Below are positions 33,672-42,128 of a stretch of DNA of 64,000 bases, in pieces. How positions within the stretch are numbered: the stretch's first letter is position 1; every line of letters begins with the position of its first letter. Location: positions 62,001 through 126,000 of the forward strand of contig CAVPFX010000001.1 of assembly GCA_963703895.1 (NCBI GenBank), given 5' to 3'. This DNA is from VRUE01 sp963703895. GTDB lineage: Bacteria > Actinomycetota > Thermoleophilia > Solirubrobacterales > 70-9. A program made the translations under genes and the position numbers. The notes beneath the pieces are model-generated. The model did no database searches, was not told the DNA's origin, and worked only from the letters and a program-made list of their open reading frames with translations.

Positions 33672-34745
33672 ATGGCGAAGGCAATAGTCACCGGATCTGG
33701 GGGCCTTATCGGCTCCGAGTCAGCAGCCAGGCTGGTCGATGCCGGCTACGACGTGATCGGCATCGAGAACGACACCCGCGCCGTTCTCTTCGGCCCGGAG
33801 GCCTCGACCGCGTCGGTCACCGAGCGGCTCAACCGCGAGCTCGACACTTTCCGCACCGCCGATCTCGACATTCGCGATGCCGAGGGCATCGACCGCATCT
33901 TCGCCGCGGCCGGCAAGGAGATCGAGCTGGTGATCCACACCGCCGCCCAGCCCTCGCACGACTGGGCGGCGAGCGATCCGCAGGCCGACTTCAGCATCAA
34001 CGCCAACGGCACCCTCAACCTGCTCGAGGCGACCCGCAACCACTGCCCCGAGGCGACCTTCGTCTTCACCTCGACCAACAAGGTCTACGGCGACACGCCC
34101 AACCACCTGCCGCTGGAAGAGCTGGAGACGCGGCTCGAGCTGCCCGCGGACCACGAGTGGTTCGGCGGCATCGACACGACGATGTCGATCGACTCCACCC
34201 TGCACTCGCTCTTCGGCGCCTCCAAGGCGGCGGCCGATCTGCTGGTTCAGGAGTACGGCCGCTACTTCGACATGCCCACCGTCTGCTTCCGCGGCGGCTG
34301 CCTGACCGGCCCCAACCATGCCGGCGCCCAGTTGCACGGCTTCCTCGCCTACCTGATGAAGTGCACCGTGACCGGCGACCCCTACACGGTCTTCGGCTAC
34401 GAGGGCAAGCAGGTGCGCGACAACGTGCACAGCGCCGACCTGGTCGATGCCTTCCTCCTCTTCCACGAGAAGCCCACCGCCGCGGCCGTCTACAACATCG
34501 GCGGCGGTCGCGCCAACGCCTGCTCGATGCTGGAGGCGATCGCGCTCTGCGAGCGGATCGCCGAGCGCGAGCTGAACTGGGAGATGAGCGACCAGGCGCG
34601 GATCGGCGACCACCGCTGGTGGATCAGCGACCTCGACGAGTTCGGCTCCGATTACGGTGGCTGGCGCCCCCGGCGCGACCTCGAGCAGATCCTGCGCGAA
34701 ATCTACGAGGCGAACTCCGAGCGCTGGATCTCCGCCCCCGCATGA
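33672..34745 (+). CDS. NAD-dependent epimerase, CDP-paratose 2-epimerase-like (2)
   Basis: 357 aa. AIVTGSGGLIGSESAARLVD is the nucleotide-binding loop; VIHTAAQPSHDWAASDPQ, VFTSTNKVYGDTPNHLPLEE and FGASKAAADLLVQEYG are the hallmarks, with the usual catalytic Tyr of YxxxK replaced by Phe or shifted (FGASK). CFRGGCLTGPNHAGAQLHGF shapes the substrate site. AAGGGGAGAG lies upstream of the ATG. It overlaps the GT2 gene by 4 bp. Confidence 0.85.
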   Translation: MAKAIVTGSGGLIGSESAARLVDAGYDVIGIENDTRAVLFGPEASTASVTERLNRELDTFRTADLDIRDAEGIDRIFAAAGKEIELVIHTAAQPSHDWAASDPQADFSINANGTLNLLEATRNHCPEATFVFTSTNKVYGDTPNHLPLEELETRLELPADHEWFGGIDTTMSIDSTLHSLFGASKAAADLLVQEYGRYFDMPTVCFRGGCLTGPNHAGAQLHGFLAYLMKCTVTGDPYTVFGYEGKQVRDNVHSADLVDAFLLFHEKPTAAAVYNIGGGRANACSMLEAIALCERIAERELNWEMSDQARIGDHRWWISDLDEFGSDYGGWRPRRDLEQILREIYEANSERWISAPA

Positions 34746-35521
34746 AGCTCTCGGTCGTCATCCCCGCCCACAACGAGGAGGAGACGGTCGCCGAGACCGT
34801 CGAGGGGCTCGTCTCGACCCTTTCGCGCGAGGAGATCGAGCACGAGGTGATCGTGGTCGACGACTCGAGCACCGACGAGACCGCCGCCGTGGTCGAGCGG
34901 ATCGCCGCCGAGCACCCGCAGGTGCGCTGCCTGCACTCGCCCTACCGCAACGGCTTCGGCTTCGCCGTCCGCGCCGGGCTCGAGGCCTTCGAGGGCGACG
35001 CGGTCGCAATCGTGATGGCCGACGGATCGGACAGCCCCGGCGACCTGGTCTCCTACCAGCGCCTGCTCGAAGAGGGCTACGAGTGCGCCTTCGGCTCGCG
35101 CTTCGTGCACGGCTCGACCGTGCTCGACTACCCACGCTCGAAGCTGCTGATGAACCGGATCGTCAACTTCTGCATCCGCCTGCTCTTCCGCCACGGCTAC
35201 AACGACACGACGAACGCCTTCAAGGCCTACCGCCGCGAGGTGATCGAGAACGTCCAGCCCTTCCTCTCGCACCACTTCAACCTCACGGTCGAGCTGCCGC
35301 TGAAGGCCGTGGTGCGCGGCTACAGCTACGGCATCGTGCCGATCTCCTGGACCAACCGCAAGGCCGGCGTCTCCAAGCTCTCGCTCAACGAGATGGGCAG
35401 CCGCTACCTGTTCATCGTCCTCTACGTCTTCCTCGAGCACCACCTCAGCCGCGGCGACTACGAGCGCGACGGCATCCCCGCCGCCCGTCCGCGCGGAACC
35501 TGGAGGGCAGGACGCCGATGA
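34742..35521 (+). CDS. GT2 polyprenyl-phosphate sugar synthase-like (DPM1-like)
   Basis: 259 aa. LSVVIPAHNEEETVAETVEG, VIVVDDSSTDETAAVVERI and VMADGSDSPGDL (metal site) are GT2 dolichyl-phosphate-mannose-synthase features; YNDTTNAFKAYRREVIENV and ISWTNRKAGVSKLSLNEMG complete the active site. It probably makes a polyprenyl-phosphate-linked sugar or transfers the sugar made by the two adjacent epimerases. Only the catalytic domain is present, with a short hydrophobic stretch YLFIVLYVFLEH. It overlaps gmd by ATGA. Confidence 0.87.
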   Translation: MKLSVVIPAHNEEETVAETVEGLVSTLSREEIEHEVIVVDDSSTDETAAVVERIAAEHPQVRCLHSPYRNGFGFAVRAGLEAFEGDAVAIVMADGSDSPGDLVSYQRLLEEGYECAFGSRFVHGSTVLDYPRSKLLMNRIVNFCIRLLFRHGYNDTTNAFKAYRREVIENVQPFLSHHFNLTVELPLKAVVRGYSYGIVPISWTNRKAGVSKLSLNEMGSRYLFIVLYVFLEHHLSRGDYERDGIPAARPRGTWRAGRR

Positions 35522-36534
35522 GCCCGGAAACCCCAAAGCGCGCCTTGCTCACCGGCCTGACCGGGCAGGACGGCTCCTACCTGGCCGAGCTGTTGCTCGA
35601 GAAGGGCTACGAGGTGCACGGCATCATCCGCCGCTCCTCGAGCTTCAACACCGGTCGCATCGAGCACCTCTACCGCGACCCGCACGAGGAGGGCACCCGC
35701 CTCTTCTCGCACTACGGCGACCTCGCCGACCCGGTGGCGCTGACCCGGCTGATCTACGAGCTGCAGCCGCATGAGATCTACAACCTCGGCGCGCAGAGCC
35801 ACGTCCGCGTCTCCTTCGACATCCCCGAGTACACCTTCGACGTCACCGGCGCCGGCACCCTGCGCCTGCTCGAGGCGATCCGCGAGTCCGAGGTGAAGAC
35901 GCGCTTCTACCAGGCGTCCTCCTCGGAGATGTTCGGCTCCTCACCGCCGCCGCAGAACGAGGCGACCCCGTTCCACCCGCGCAGCCCCTACGCGGTGGCC
36001 AAGGTCGCGGCTTACTGGTCGACGGTCAACTACCGCGAGTCCTACGACATGTTCGCCGTCAACGGCATCCTCTTCAACCACGAGTCACCGCGCCGCGGCG
36101 AGACCTTCGTCACCCGCAAGATCACCCGCGCCGTGGCGCGGATCAAGGCCGGGCTGCAGGACAAGCTCTACCTGGGCAACCTCGACGCCGAACGCGACTG
36201 GGGCTACGCGCCGGACTTCGTCGAGGCGATGTGGCTGATGCTGCAGGCCGACGAGCCCGACGACTACGTCGTCGCCACCGGGGAGAAGCACTCGGTGCGC
36301 GAGGCCCTGGAGATCGCCTTCGGCCACGTCGGCCTCGAGCCCGACAAGCACGTCGAGATCGACCCCCGCTACTTCCGGCCCGCCGAGGTCGACTCGCTGC
36401 TCGGCGACGCCAGCAAGGCGCGCGAGAAGCTCGGCTGGGAGCCGAAGGTGAAGTTCCGCGAGCTGATCGAGCTGATGGTCGATGCCGATGTCGCGGCGCT
36501 CGAGGCGCAGCTCTCGGGCGAGGCGGCGCGGTGA
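35518..36534 (+). CDS. gmd: GDP-mannose 4,6-dehydratase (copy 1)
   Basis: 338 aa. ALLTGLTGQDGSYLAELLLE, HGIIRRSSSFNTGRIEHLY, QASSSEMFGSSPPPQNE and YAVAKVAAYW are strong GMD signatures (Rossmann loop, catalytic Ser/Glu/Tyr/Lys); NHESPRRGETFVTRKI binds GDP. It converts GDP-mannose to GDP-4-keto-6-deoxymannose. It is followed by the fucose synthase with a GTGA overlap, so the product is likely GDP-L-fucose. Confidence 0.96.
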   Translation: MSPETPKRALLTGLTGQDGSYLAELLLEKGYEVHGIIRRSSSFNTGRIEHLYRDPHEEGTRLFSHYGDLADPVALTRLIYELQPHEIYNLGAQSHVRVSFDIPEYTFDVTGAGTLRLLEAIRESEVKTRFYQASSSEMFGSSPPPQNEATPFHPRSPYAVAKVAAYWSTVNYRESYDMFAVNGILFNHESPRRGETFVTRKITRAVARIKAGLQDKLYLGNLDAERDWGYAPDFVEAMWLMLQADEPDDYVVATGEKHSVREALEIAFGHVGLEPDKHVEIDPRYFRPAEVDSLLGDASKAREKLGWEPKVKFRELIELMVDADVAALEAQLSGEAAR

Positions 36535-37490
36535 GCGAGGGGCGCTCCCCCGACCCCGCCTTCTGGGCGGGCAAGGACGTCGTCGTCACCGGCGGCGGCG
36601 GCTTCCTCGGCAAGCCGACCGTGCGCATGATCTCCGAGCTCGGCGCCAGCGTCCGCGCACCGCGCTCGGCCGAGCACGACCTGACCGATCCCGTCGCCTG
36701 CAAGGAGGCGCTCGGGGGCGCCGACGTCGTCGTCCACCTGGCGGCCAAGGTCGGCGGCATCGGCTTCAACCGGCGCAACCCCGGCCCGCTGGCCCACGAC
36801 AACATGGCGATGGGCCTGAACGTCTTCGAGGCCTGCCGCGAGCTCGGCGTCGGCAAGCTGGTCGCCGCCTGCTCGGTCTGCGCCTACCCCAAGTTCACGC
36901 CGGTGCCGTTCAAGGAGGACGACCTCTGGAACGGCTACCCCGAGGAGTCCAACGCTCCCTACGGCCTCGCCAAGAAGATGCTGATCGTCCTCTCCGACGC
37001 CTATCGCCGCCAGTACGGGCTCGACTCCTGCGTGCCGGTGATCGCCAACCTCTACGGGCCCGACGACAACTTCGACCTCGAGGACTCCCACGTGATCGCG
37101 GCGATGGTCCGCAAGTACGTCAGCGCGGCGGAGAACGGCGACCCCGAGGTGGTGCTCTGGGGCACCGGTGAGCCCTCGCGCGAGTTCCTCTACGTCGACG
37201 ACGCCGCCCGGGCGACGATCCTCGCCGCCGAGCAGGCCGACTCCTCCGAGCCGTTCAACGTCGGCACCGGGATCGAGACCAAGATCCGCGACCTCGCCGA
37301 GCTGGTCGCCGCGGCGGCCGGGTTCGAGGGCGAGACGGTCTGGGACACCTCCCGCCCGGACGGCCAGCCGGTGCGCTACCTCGACGTCTCCCGGGCGGCG
37401 GAGACGATCGGCTTCAGCGCCGAGGTGCCGCTCGACGAGGGGCTACGGCGAACCGTCGATTCCTTCAAGAGCTCCGCGGCGCGGGTCTAG
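36531..37490 (+). CDS. fcl: GDP-L-fucose synthase-like epimerase/reductase
   Basis: 319 aa starting at GTG 36531, overlapping the gmd stop. VVVTGGGGFLGKPTVRMISE binds NADPH. VVHLAAKVGGIGFNRRNPG, AACSVCAYPKFTPVPFKEDD and YGLAKKMLIVLSDAYRRQYG are GDP-fucose synthase motifs (YxxxK present). LYGPDDNFDLEDSHVIAAMV is the substrate segment. The pair with gmd strongly supports GDP-L-fucose or a closely related deoxyhexose. Confidence 0.9.
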   Translation: MSEGRSPDPAFWAGKDVVVTGGGGFLGKPTVRMISELGASVRAPRSAEHDLTDPVACKEALGGADVVVHLAAKVGGIGFNRRNPGPLAHDNMAMGLNVFEACRELGVGKLVAACSVCAYPKFTPVPFKEDDLWNGYPEESNAPYGLAKKMLIVLSDAYRRQYGLDSCVPVIANLYGPDDNFDLEDSHVIAAMVRKYVSAAENGDPEVVLWGTGEPSREFLYVDDAARATILAAEQADSSEPFNVGTGIETKIRDLAELVAAAAGFEGETVWDTSRPDGQPVRYLDVSRAAETIGFSAEVPLDEGLRRTVDSFKSSAARV

Positions 37491-37506
37491 GGCGGTCGCT
37501 CAACGA

Positions 37507-38721
37507 TCAGGACTTGCGTCGCCGCTGCACGGGTGGAACCACGAGCTTGTGGGCTCTCCGCATATATCGATCGAACTGCGGAACAGTGAATGCGGCAAGG
37601 CCAAAACCAGGTGTGTAAAGCAAACCCTTGTCGATCAAGCGTGCTCTTGTCGGACCAAGCTGCTCAGATGTGCGTTCGAGAAGCTTGGCGACATCGCGAG
37701 CCTGCTGAGGCTCAGAACCAAGCTCGGCCATCGCGCGCAAGTACTGCAGCTCGAGATCAGTCGTGCGCTCCGCACGCACCTTGAAGAAGCTGCCATCGAG
37801 CTTCGTCTCGACTAGATCCTGGGCTTCTTCAACCTCCGAGAGCGTGATCTCCGCACCAGCGCCTTGATCCCAGGCGATCGACCCGTACTCCTGCAAGAAG
37901 TAGGGGTAACCCTCGGTGTAGGCAACAATTGCCTCGGCCGCACCTGAGCCATAGGAAATTCCGCCTTCGGCTGCCGGTTCAATCAGTGCCTTGAGCGCCT
38001 CGGACTCCGGAAGGCTCCCAACCATCGGGAATCTGAACAGCCTCTCGGCATATGACTTCGCCTCCCCGGCAAGTTCGGGTAGCTGGGGCAGGCCCGCGCC
38101 TACGAAAGTAACGGGCAGACTGCGCTGAACGGTCTTGTGAATGGCCGCTATCAAGGCCTCCAGCTCAGCCAAACGGAGGAAGTGCACCTCGTCAAAGAGA
38201 AAGACAACTCCACTGTCCTGCTCCTGCGCAGCTTCACCGATCGAAACTAGGACGTCCGTCAGATCCTCGGCGAGGCTGCCTGAATCAGCCATGCCCTCCA
38301 GCGGATCGACGCCACCGAGACTTGCTGATATCTCCCCTTCGGCACTGACAGCAAGCTGAAAGGAGCGGAGAATCTGAGCGGCGCGCCGTCCGCGCTCTTT
38401 CCAACGTGCCCGAGGCGCCACCTGCAGCAACGCCCGGCGGGCGAGCATTGCCATACGACGTCCAAAGTCCTCGTGCTTGGTGATCTCCGCGTCGACCGTC
38501 GTCCATCCGCGCTCTCTGGCCTTCTCCAAGAACTCGCCGAGCAAGACGGTCTTGCCGACACCGCGCAGTCCGATGATGATCAGCGACTGCGCGGTGTATC
38601 CGCGACGAAGGCGTCCGAGCAAGAGCTCGAACGCACCCAGCTCCTCGGCACGTCCAGCTAGGAGTGGCGGCCGTGCCCCTGCGTTTGGGGTATAGGGATT
38701 GTCTTCAGCGGATCGCCCCAC
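37507..38721 (-). CDS. AAA/STAND-like P-loop ATPase of unknown role
   Basis: 404 aa from a GTG start. Walker A IIIGLRGVGKTVLLGEFLE (about 48-66), Walker B VVFLFDEVHFLRLAE, and sensor-like LPVTFVGAGLPQLPELAG match the ATPase_2/AAA_16 type, followed by a C-terminal winged-helix-like region (ARDVAKLLERTSEQLGPTRA, LIDKGLLY). Similar stand-alone ATPases occur in archaea and in mobile or defence contexts. Base composition is clearly lower in GC than its neighbours and the promoter region is AT-rich, which suggests acquisition. It interrupts the glycan locus between fcl and a second gmd. It might be leaderless. Confidence 0.75.
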   Translation of the reverse strand: MGRSAEDNPYTPNAGARPPLLAGRAEELGAFELLLGRLRRGYTAQSLIIIGLRGVGKTVLLGEFLEKARERGWTTVDAEITKHEDFGRRMAMLARRALLQVAPRARWKERGRRAAQILRSFQLAVSAEGEISASLGGVDPLEGMADSGSLAEDLTDVLVSIGEAAQEQDSGVVFLFDEVHFLRLAELEALIAAIHKTVQRSLPVTFVGAGLPQLPELAGEAKSYAERLFRFPMVGSLPESEALKALIEPAAEGGISYGSGAAEAIVAYTEGYPYFLQEYGSIAWDQGAGAEITLSEVEEAQDLVETKLDGSFFKVRAERTTDLELQYLRAMAELGSEPQQARDVAKLLERTSEQLGPTRARLIDKGLLYTPGFGLAAFTVPQFDRYMRRAHKLVVPPVQRRRKS

Positions 38722-38739
38722 CTTGACGAGATTATCATT

Positions 38740-38770
38740 CTTTATCAGTTTTTGAAAAAGTCAGATAAAG
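38740..38770. promoter_or_regulatory. AT-rich inverted repeat upstream of AAA ATPase gene
   Basis: CTTTATC (38740-38746) pairs with GATAAAG (38764-38770), and TTTTTGAAAAA sits between them. On the gene's strand a TGATAAT -10-like element (in 38731-38737) lies 9 bases before the GTG, which suggests a leaderless transcript. The symmetric repeat just upstream could be an operator. It is strikingly AT-rich for this genome. Confidence 0.45.
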
Positions 38771-38812
38771 TTGCCAAGGGGCGCTGAGACCTTGCCACGT
38801 TAGGCCGCGACC

Positions 38813-39805
38813 TCACCCGGATTGGACGGGCTCGTCCGCCTGCAGGCGGGCCAAGTCGGCGTCGACCATCAGCTTGACCAGCTGCTCGAAGTTGACCGTG
38901 TGGCGCCAGCCGAGCTGCTCGTAGGCCTTGCTCGAGTCGGCGACCACCCGCTCAACGTCAGCGGCGCGAATGAAAGCGGGGTCTTCGCTCACGTACTCGC
39001 CGGGATCCAGGTCGAGGTGCCCGAAGGCCGCCTCGACGAGTTCCCGCACCGAGTGCTCCTCACCGGTACCGACGACGAAGTCGTCGGGCTCCTCGTGCTG
39101 CAGCATCAGCCACATCGCTTTCACGTAGTCGGGCGCGAAGCCCCAGTCACGGCGGGCGTCCATGTTGCCGAGGCGCAGCTCCGAGGCCAGCCCCAGCTTG
39201 ATCGCGGCGGCGGTGCGGGTGATCTTGCGGGTGACGAACTGTGGCCCGCGGCGCGGGCTCTCGTGGTTGAAGAGGACCCCGGAGCAGGCGAAGAGCCCGT
39301 AGCTCTCGCGGTAGTTGACCGTGATGAAGTGGCCGTAGGCCTTGGCGACGCCGTAAGGGCTGCGCGGGTAGAACGGGGTCAGCTCGGTCTGCGGCGTCTC
39401 GCGGACCCGGCCGAACATCTCGCTGGAGGACGCCTGGTAGAAGCGGGCCTCCGGGCAGACCTCGCGCATCGCCTCGAGCATCCGGGTGACGCCCATGCCG
39501 GTGTATTCCCCGGTCAGCGTGGCCTGGTTCCAGGAGTTGGCGACGAAGGACATCGCCGCGAGGTTGTAGATCTCGTCCGGCTCGCAGGCGCGCATCGCCG
39601 CGACCAGCGAGTCCTGATCGCGGAGGTCGCCGGTATGCAGGGTGAGGCGCTGGCGGATCGCCCGCAACCGCTCGGGGCTCTCCTCGACGGAACCGCGAAC
39701 CAGGCCGTGGACCTCGTAGCCGAGCCCGAGCAGCATTTCCGCCAGGTAGCTGCCGTCCTGCCCGGTAATGCCGGTTATCAGCGCCCGCTTTCCCACCTCG
39801 CTCAT
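38813..39805 (-). CDS. gmd: GDP-mannose 4,6-dehydratase (copy 2)
   Basis: 330 aa. ALITGITGQDGSYLAEMLLG, NLAAMSFVANSWNQATLTGE, QASSSEMFGRVRETPQTELT and YGVAKAYGHFITVNYRES carry the GMD active site. It is divergent in sequence from copy 1 (for example SFVANSW instead of SHVRVSF), a form seen beside GDP-D-rhamnose or other 6-deoxy sugar genes. No dedicated reductase lies next to it, so the product may feed fcl or an unseen enzyme. It is transcribed leftwards just after the GT2 gene (1-bp gap). Confidence 0.93.
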   Translation of the reverse strand: MSEVGKRALITGITGQDGSYLAEMLLGLGYEVHGLVRGSVEESPERLRAIRQRLTLHTGDLRDQDSLVAAMRACEPDEIYNLAAMSFVANSWNQATLTGEYTGMGVTRMLEAMREVCPEARFYQASSSEMFGRVRETPQTELTPFYPRSPYGVAKAYGHFITVNYRESYGLFACSGVLFNHESPRRGPQFVTRKITRTAAAIKLGLASELRLGNMDARRDWGFAPDYVKAMWLMLQHEEPDDFVVGTGEEHSVRELVEAAFGHLDLDPGEYVSEDPAFIRAADVERVVADSSKAYEQLGWRHTVNFEQLVKLMVDADLARLQADEPVQSG

Positions 39806-39806
39806 C

Positions 39807-40880
39807 CTACGGACGGGCTCCGGAGAGACGGCTCCTGAGCTGGTGCAGCTGGTGCCAGGCGATGCCGCGCGCGAGGCCGCGCTCGACGCCGAGGGTCTCG
39901 TCGCGGCCGAAGTGACGACGCATGCTGCGCAGCTGCAACCAGGGAACCGCCAGGGGCGAGCGATCGGCGGTGGCGACGCGGTGCGCGGCCCGCAGCTTCG
40001 ACGGCTCCATCTCGGTGCCGCAGCGCTCCTCCAGGGCGGCCGCCTCGGCGGCGATGCGCAGGTAGACGCCGTAGGCCTCGCGCCAGCGTCGAGCCAGCTC
40101 GCCATCGCGCAGGCGCGCGAGTGTCTGCCCCCAGGCGCGCAGGTCGCGCCGTGCCGTGCCGCCGCGATTGGCGCGACCGTGACCGATCGCGGCACCGTCG
40201 TGCTGAACGTAGTCGAGCAACGGCGCATCGACGTAGGCGAGGTCGCCCAGCGCCAGGGCGACGAGGGCGATCCAGCGATCGTGAAACGCGTCCCCGGCCT
40301 GCGCCGGAAACGGCAGCGCGTAGCGCAACAGCTCGCGGCCGAACATGCAGGCGGTGCCCGAGACGGTGTTGGCGATCAGCAGCGAGAGCAGGTCGGTGGA
40401 GTTGTTGCGGCGCCGGGTCCAGTAGGTGTCGGCGATCACCTCGCCCGCCGCGCTGACGATCCGCATGTCGCTGTAGGCGAGGTTGACTCCGGGGCGAAGG
40501 GACTCGCGCAGGAGGCGGAGCTTCTGGGGGTACCAATGGTCGTCCTGGTCGCAGAAGGCGACGAACCGGGCCTCCGCGGGCACGAGCCCCAGCGCCCGCT
40601 CGAAGTTGCGATAGAAGCCGAGCCGCTCGTCGAAGGCGTGCAGCTCGAAGCGCTCGTCGCCGGCCAGGGTGGCTTCGATCCGGACCCGCGACTCCGGGGC
40701 CGACCCGTCGTCGCAGACGACGCAGGTCCAACCGCCCCGGTCCTGCTCGCGGATCGAGTCAATCTGGCGCTCGAAGAGGTCCGGGTCGGGATCGAAGGTG
40801 GCCAGGCAGACGACGATCTCCGGCTCACCCCCGACCCGATCGCCAGCGCCGTTGCCCGCGGCGGGTATCTCGCCTGCCAT
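39807..40880 (-). CDS. GT2 glycosyltransferase
   Basis: 357 aa. VVCLATFDPDPDLFERQIDS, VVCDDGSAPESRVRIEA and VAFCDQDDHWYPQKLRLL (metal-binding DQDD) are typical of the WbbL2/rhamnan-synthesis GT2 group; DAFHDRWIALVALALGDLAY is the acceptor region. The C-terminal 100 residues are helical and basic. It precedes gmd copy 2 in a two-gene leftward operon and is divergent from the Wzt gene. Confidence 0.9.
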   Translation of the reverse strand: MAGEIPAAGNGAGDRVGGEPEIVVCLATFDPDPDLFERQIDSIREQDRGGWTCVVCDDGSAPESRVRIEATLAGDERFELHAFDERLGFYRNFERALGLVPAEARFVAFCDQDDHWYPQKLRLLRESLRPGVNLAYSDMRIVSAAGEVIADTYWTRRRNNSTDLLSLLIANTVSGTACMFGRELLRYALPFPAQAGDAFHDRWIALVALALGDLAYVDAPLLDYVQHDGAAIGHGRANRGGTARRDLRAWGQTLARLRDGELARRWREAYGVYLRIAAEAAALEERCGTEMEPSKLRAAHRVATADRSPLAVPWLQLRSMRRHFGRDETLGVERGLARGIAWHQLHQLRSRLSGARP

Positions 40881-40898
40881 TCGGCTACTTTAGGCGCG

Positions 40899-42128
40899 AT
40901 GACCGAGCAACCGGAAGTGCGCGTCGAGACCCTGCAGGCGGAATTGTCACGCGCGCTCGAGTCGAAGATCAGGCTGCAGGAGGCGCTCAACGCGGCCGAC
41001 GCGGACCGATCCGAGCTGCGCCGCGAGGTTCGCATCCTCGACGGGCGGATCGAGCATCTCCACGAGGAGCTGGCCGTCACCCATCGCTGGCAGACCGAGC
41101 TGCACGGCGAGCTCAAGTCCGTGCACGAGGAGAGGGCCCGGCTGAAGGCCGCGCTGGACGCGGCCTTGCGGGCGGGCACCGGTGAGGCGCCCCTGCCGGC
41201 AGCCGAGGAGGATGGGGAGCCGACAGCGCCCCCCCTGAACCCAGCCGAGGCGAGCGACGAGGACGCAGCCAAGACAGCGGCCGAGAGCGGAGGGGCCGAG
41301 AAGCCCCCGCAGGAAGCCGCTCCCGTCCCGCTGCGGGCGGCGCCGGCAGCGATCGCCGTGGAGGTCAGGGACGTGCACAAGCGCTTCTCGATCCCCGCCC
41401 ATCAGATGGAGACCCTGAAGGAGCGGGCCCTGCATCCGTTGCGCAACCGCCAAAGCGATGAGCTGTTGGCCCTGCAGGGGGTTTCCTTCGACGTGCGCGA
41501 GGGTGAGTTCCTGGGGATCGTCGGCGCCAACGGCTCCGGCAAGAGCACCCTGCTGAAGGTCCTGGCGAGCGTCTACGCCGCCGATGCCGGCACGGTCCGC
41601 ATCGCCGGACAGGTGGCCCCCTTCATCGAGCTGGGCGTCGGCCTCAATCCGGAGCTGGCCGCCTTCGACAACGTCGTGATGAGCGGCGTGATGATGGGGC
41701 TCGAACCCGACGTGGCCCGCACCCTCTACCCCGAGATCATCGCCTTCGCCGGGCTCGAGCAATTCACCCGGCTGAAGCTGAAGAACTACTCCTCGGGGAT
41801 GCGGGTCCGGCTCGCCTTCGCGGTGATGGCCCAGGTGGATGCGGATGTCCTGTTGGTCGACGAGGTGCTGGCCGTCGGCGACGCTGAGTTCCGTGCCAAG
41901 TGCCTTGACAGGCTGCACCGGCTGCGCGAGGAAGGCAAGACGATCGTCTTCGTCACCCACGCGATGGACGTGATGAAGAAGCACTGCGACCGGGCGCTGA
42001 TGCTGGAGAACGGTCAGGTGGTGGCCGAGGGCGATCCGGCCGACATCGCCCGCCGCTACCTCGACGGAGAGCCCGCGACACCGGACGAGGACAAAGAAGG
42101 CGCCACGCTCGAGGTCGTCGAGCAGTGA
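40899..42128 (+). CDS. wzt: ABC exporter ATPase (Wzt-type) with N-terminal coiled coil
   Basis: 409 aa. Residues 5-92 are a predicted coiled coil (VETLQAELSRALESKIRLQE, LHEELAVTHRWQTELHGELK), 93-150 an acidic Pro/Ala linker, and 151-395 the polysaccharide-export ATPase: Walker A GANGSGKS (209-216), signature YSSGM (297-301), Walker B LLVDEVL and the FIELGVGLNPELAAFDNV segment typical of Wzt/TagH. A C-terminal sugar-binding domain is missing. The N-terminal coiled coil is unusual. It is coupled to the permease gene by a 4-bp overlap. Confidence 0.93.
   Translation: MTEQPEVRVETLQAELSRALESKIRLQEALNAADADRSELRREVRILDGRIEHLHEELAVTHRWQTELHGELKSVHEERARLKAALDAALRAGTGEAPLPAAEEDGEPTAPPLNPAEASDEDAAKTAAESGGAEKPPQEAAPVPLRAAPAAIAVEVRDVHKRFSIPAHQMETLKERALHPLRNRQSDELLALQGVSFDVREGEFLGIVGANGSGKSTLLKVLASVYAADAGTVRIAGQVAPFIELGVGLNPELAAFDNVVMSGVMMGLEPDVARTLYPEIIAFAGLEQFTRLKLKNYSSGMRVRLAFAVMAQVDADVLLVDEVLAVGDAEFRAKCLDRLHRLREEGKTIVFVTHAMDVMKKHCDRALMLENGQVVAEGDPADIARRYLDGEPATPDEDKEGATLEVVEQ

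Noticed and set aside
33560..34741. N-terminal 394-residue extension of the DPM1-like GT frame
   Set aside because: It is an out-of-frame shadow of the second epimerase; the GT domain starts at ATG 34742.
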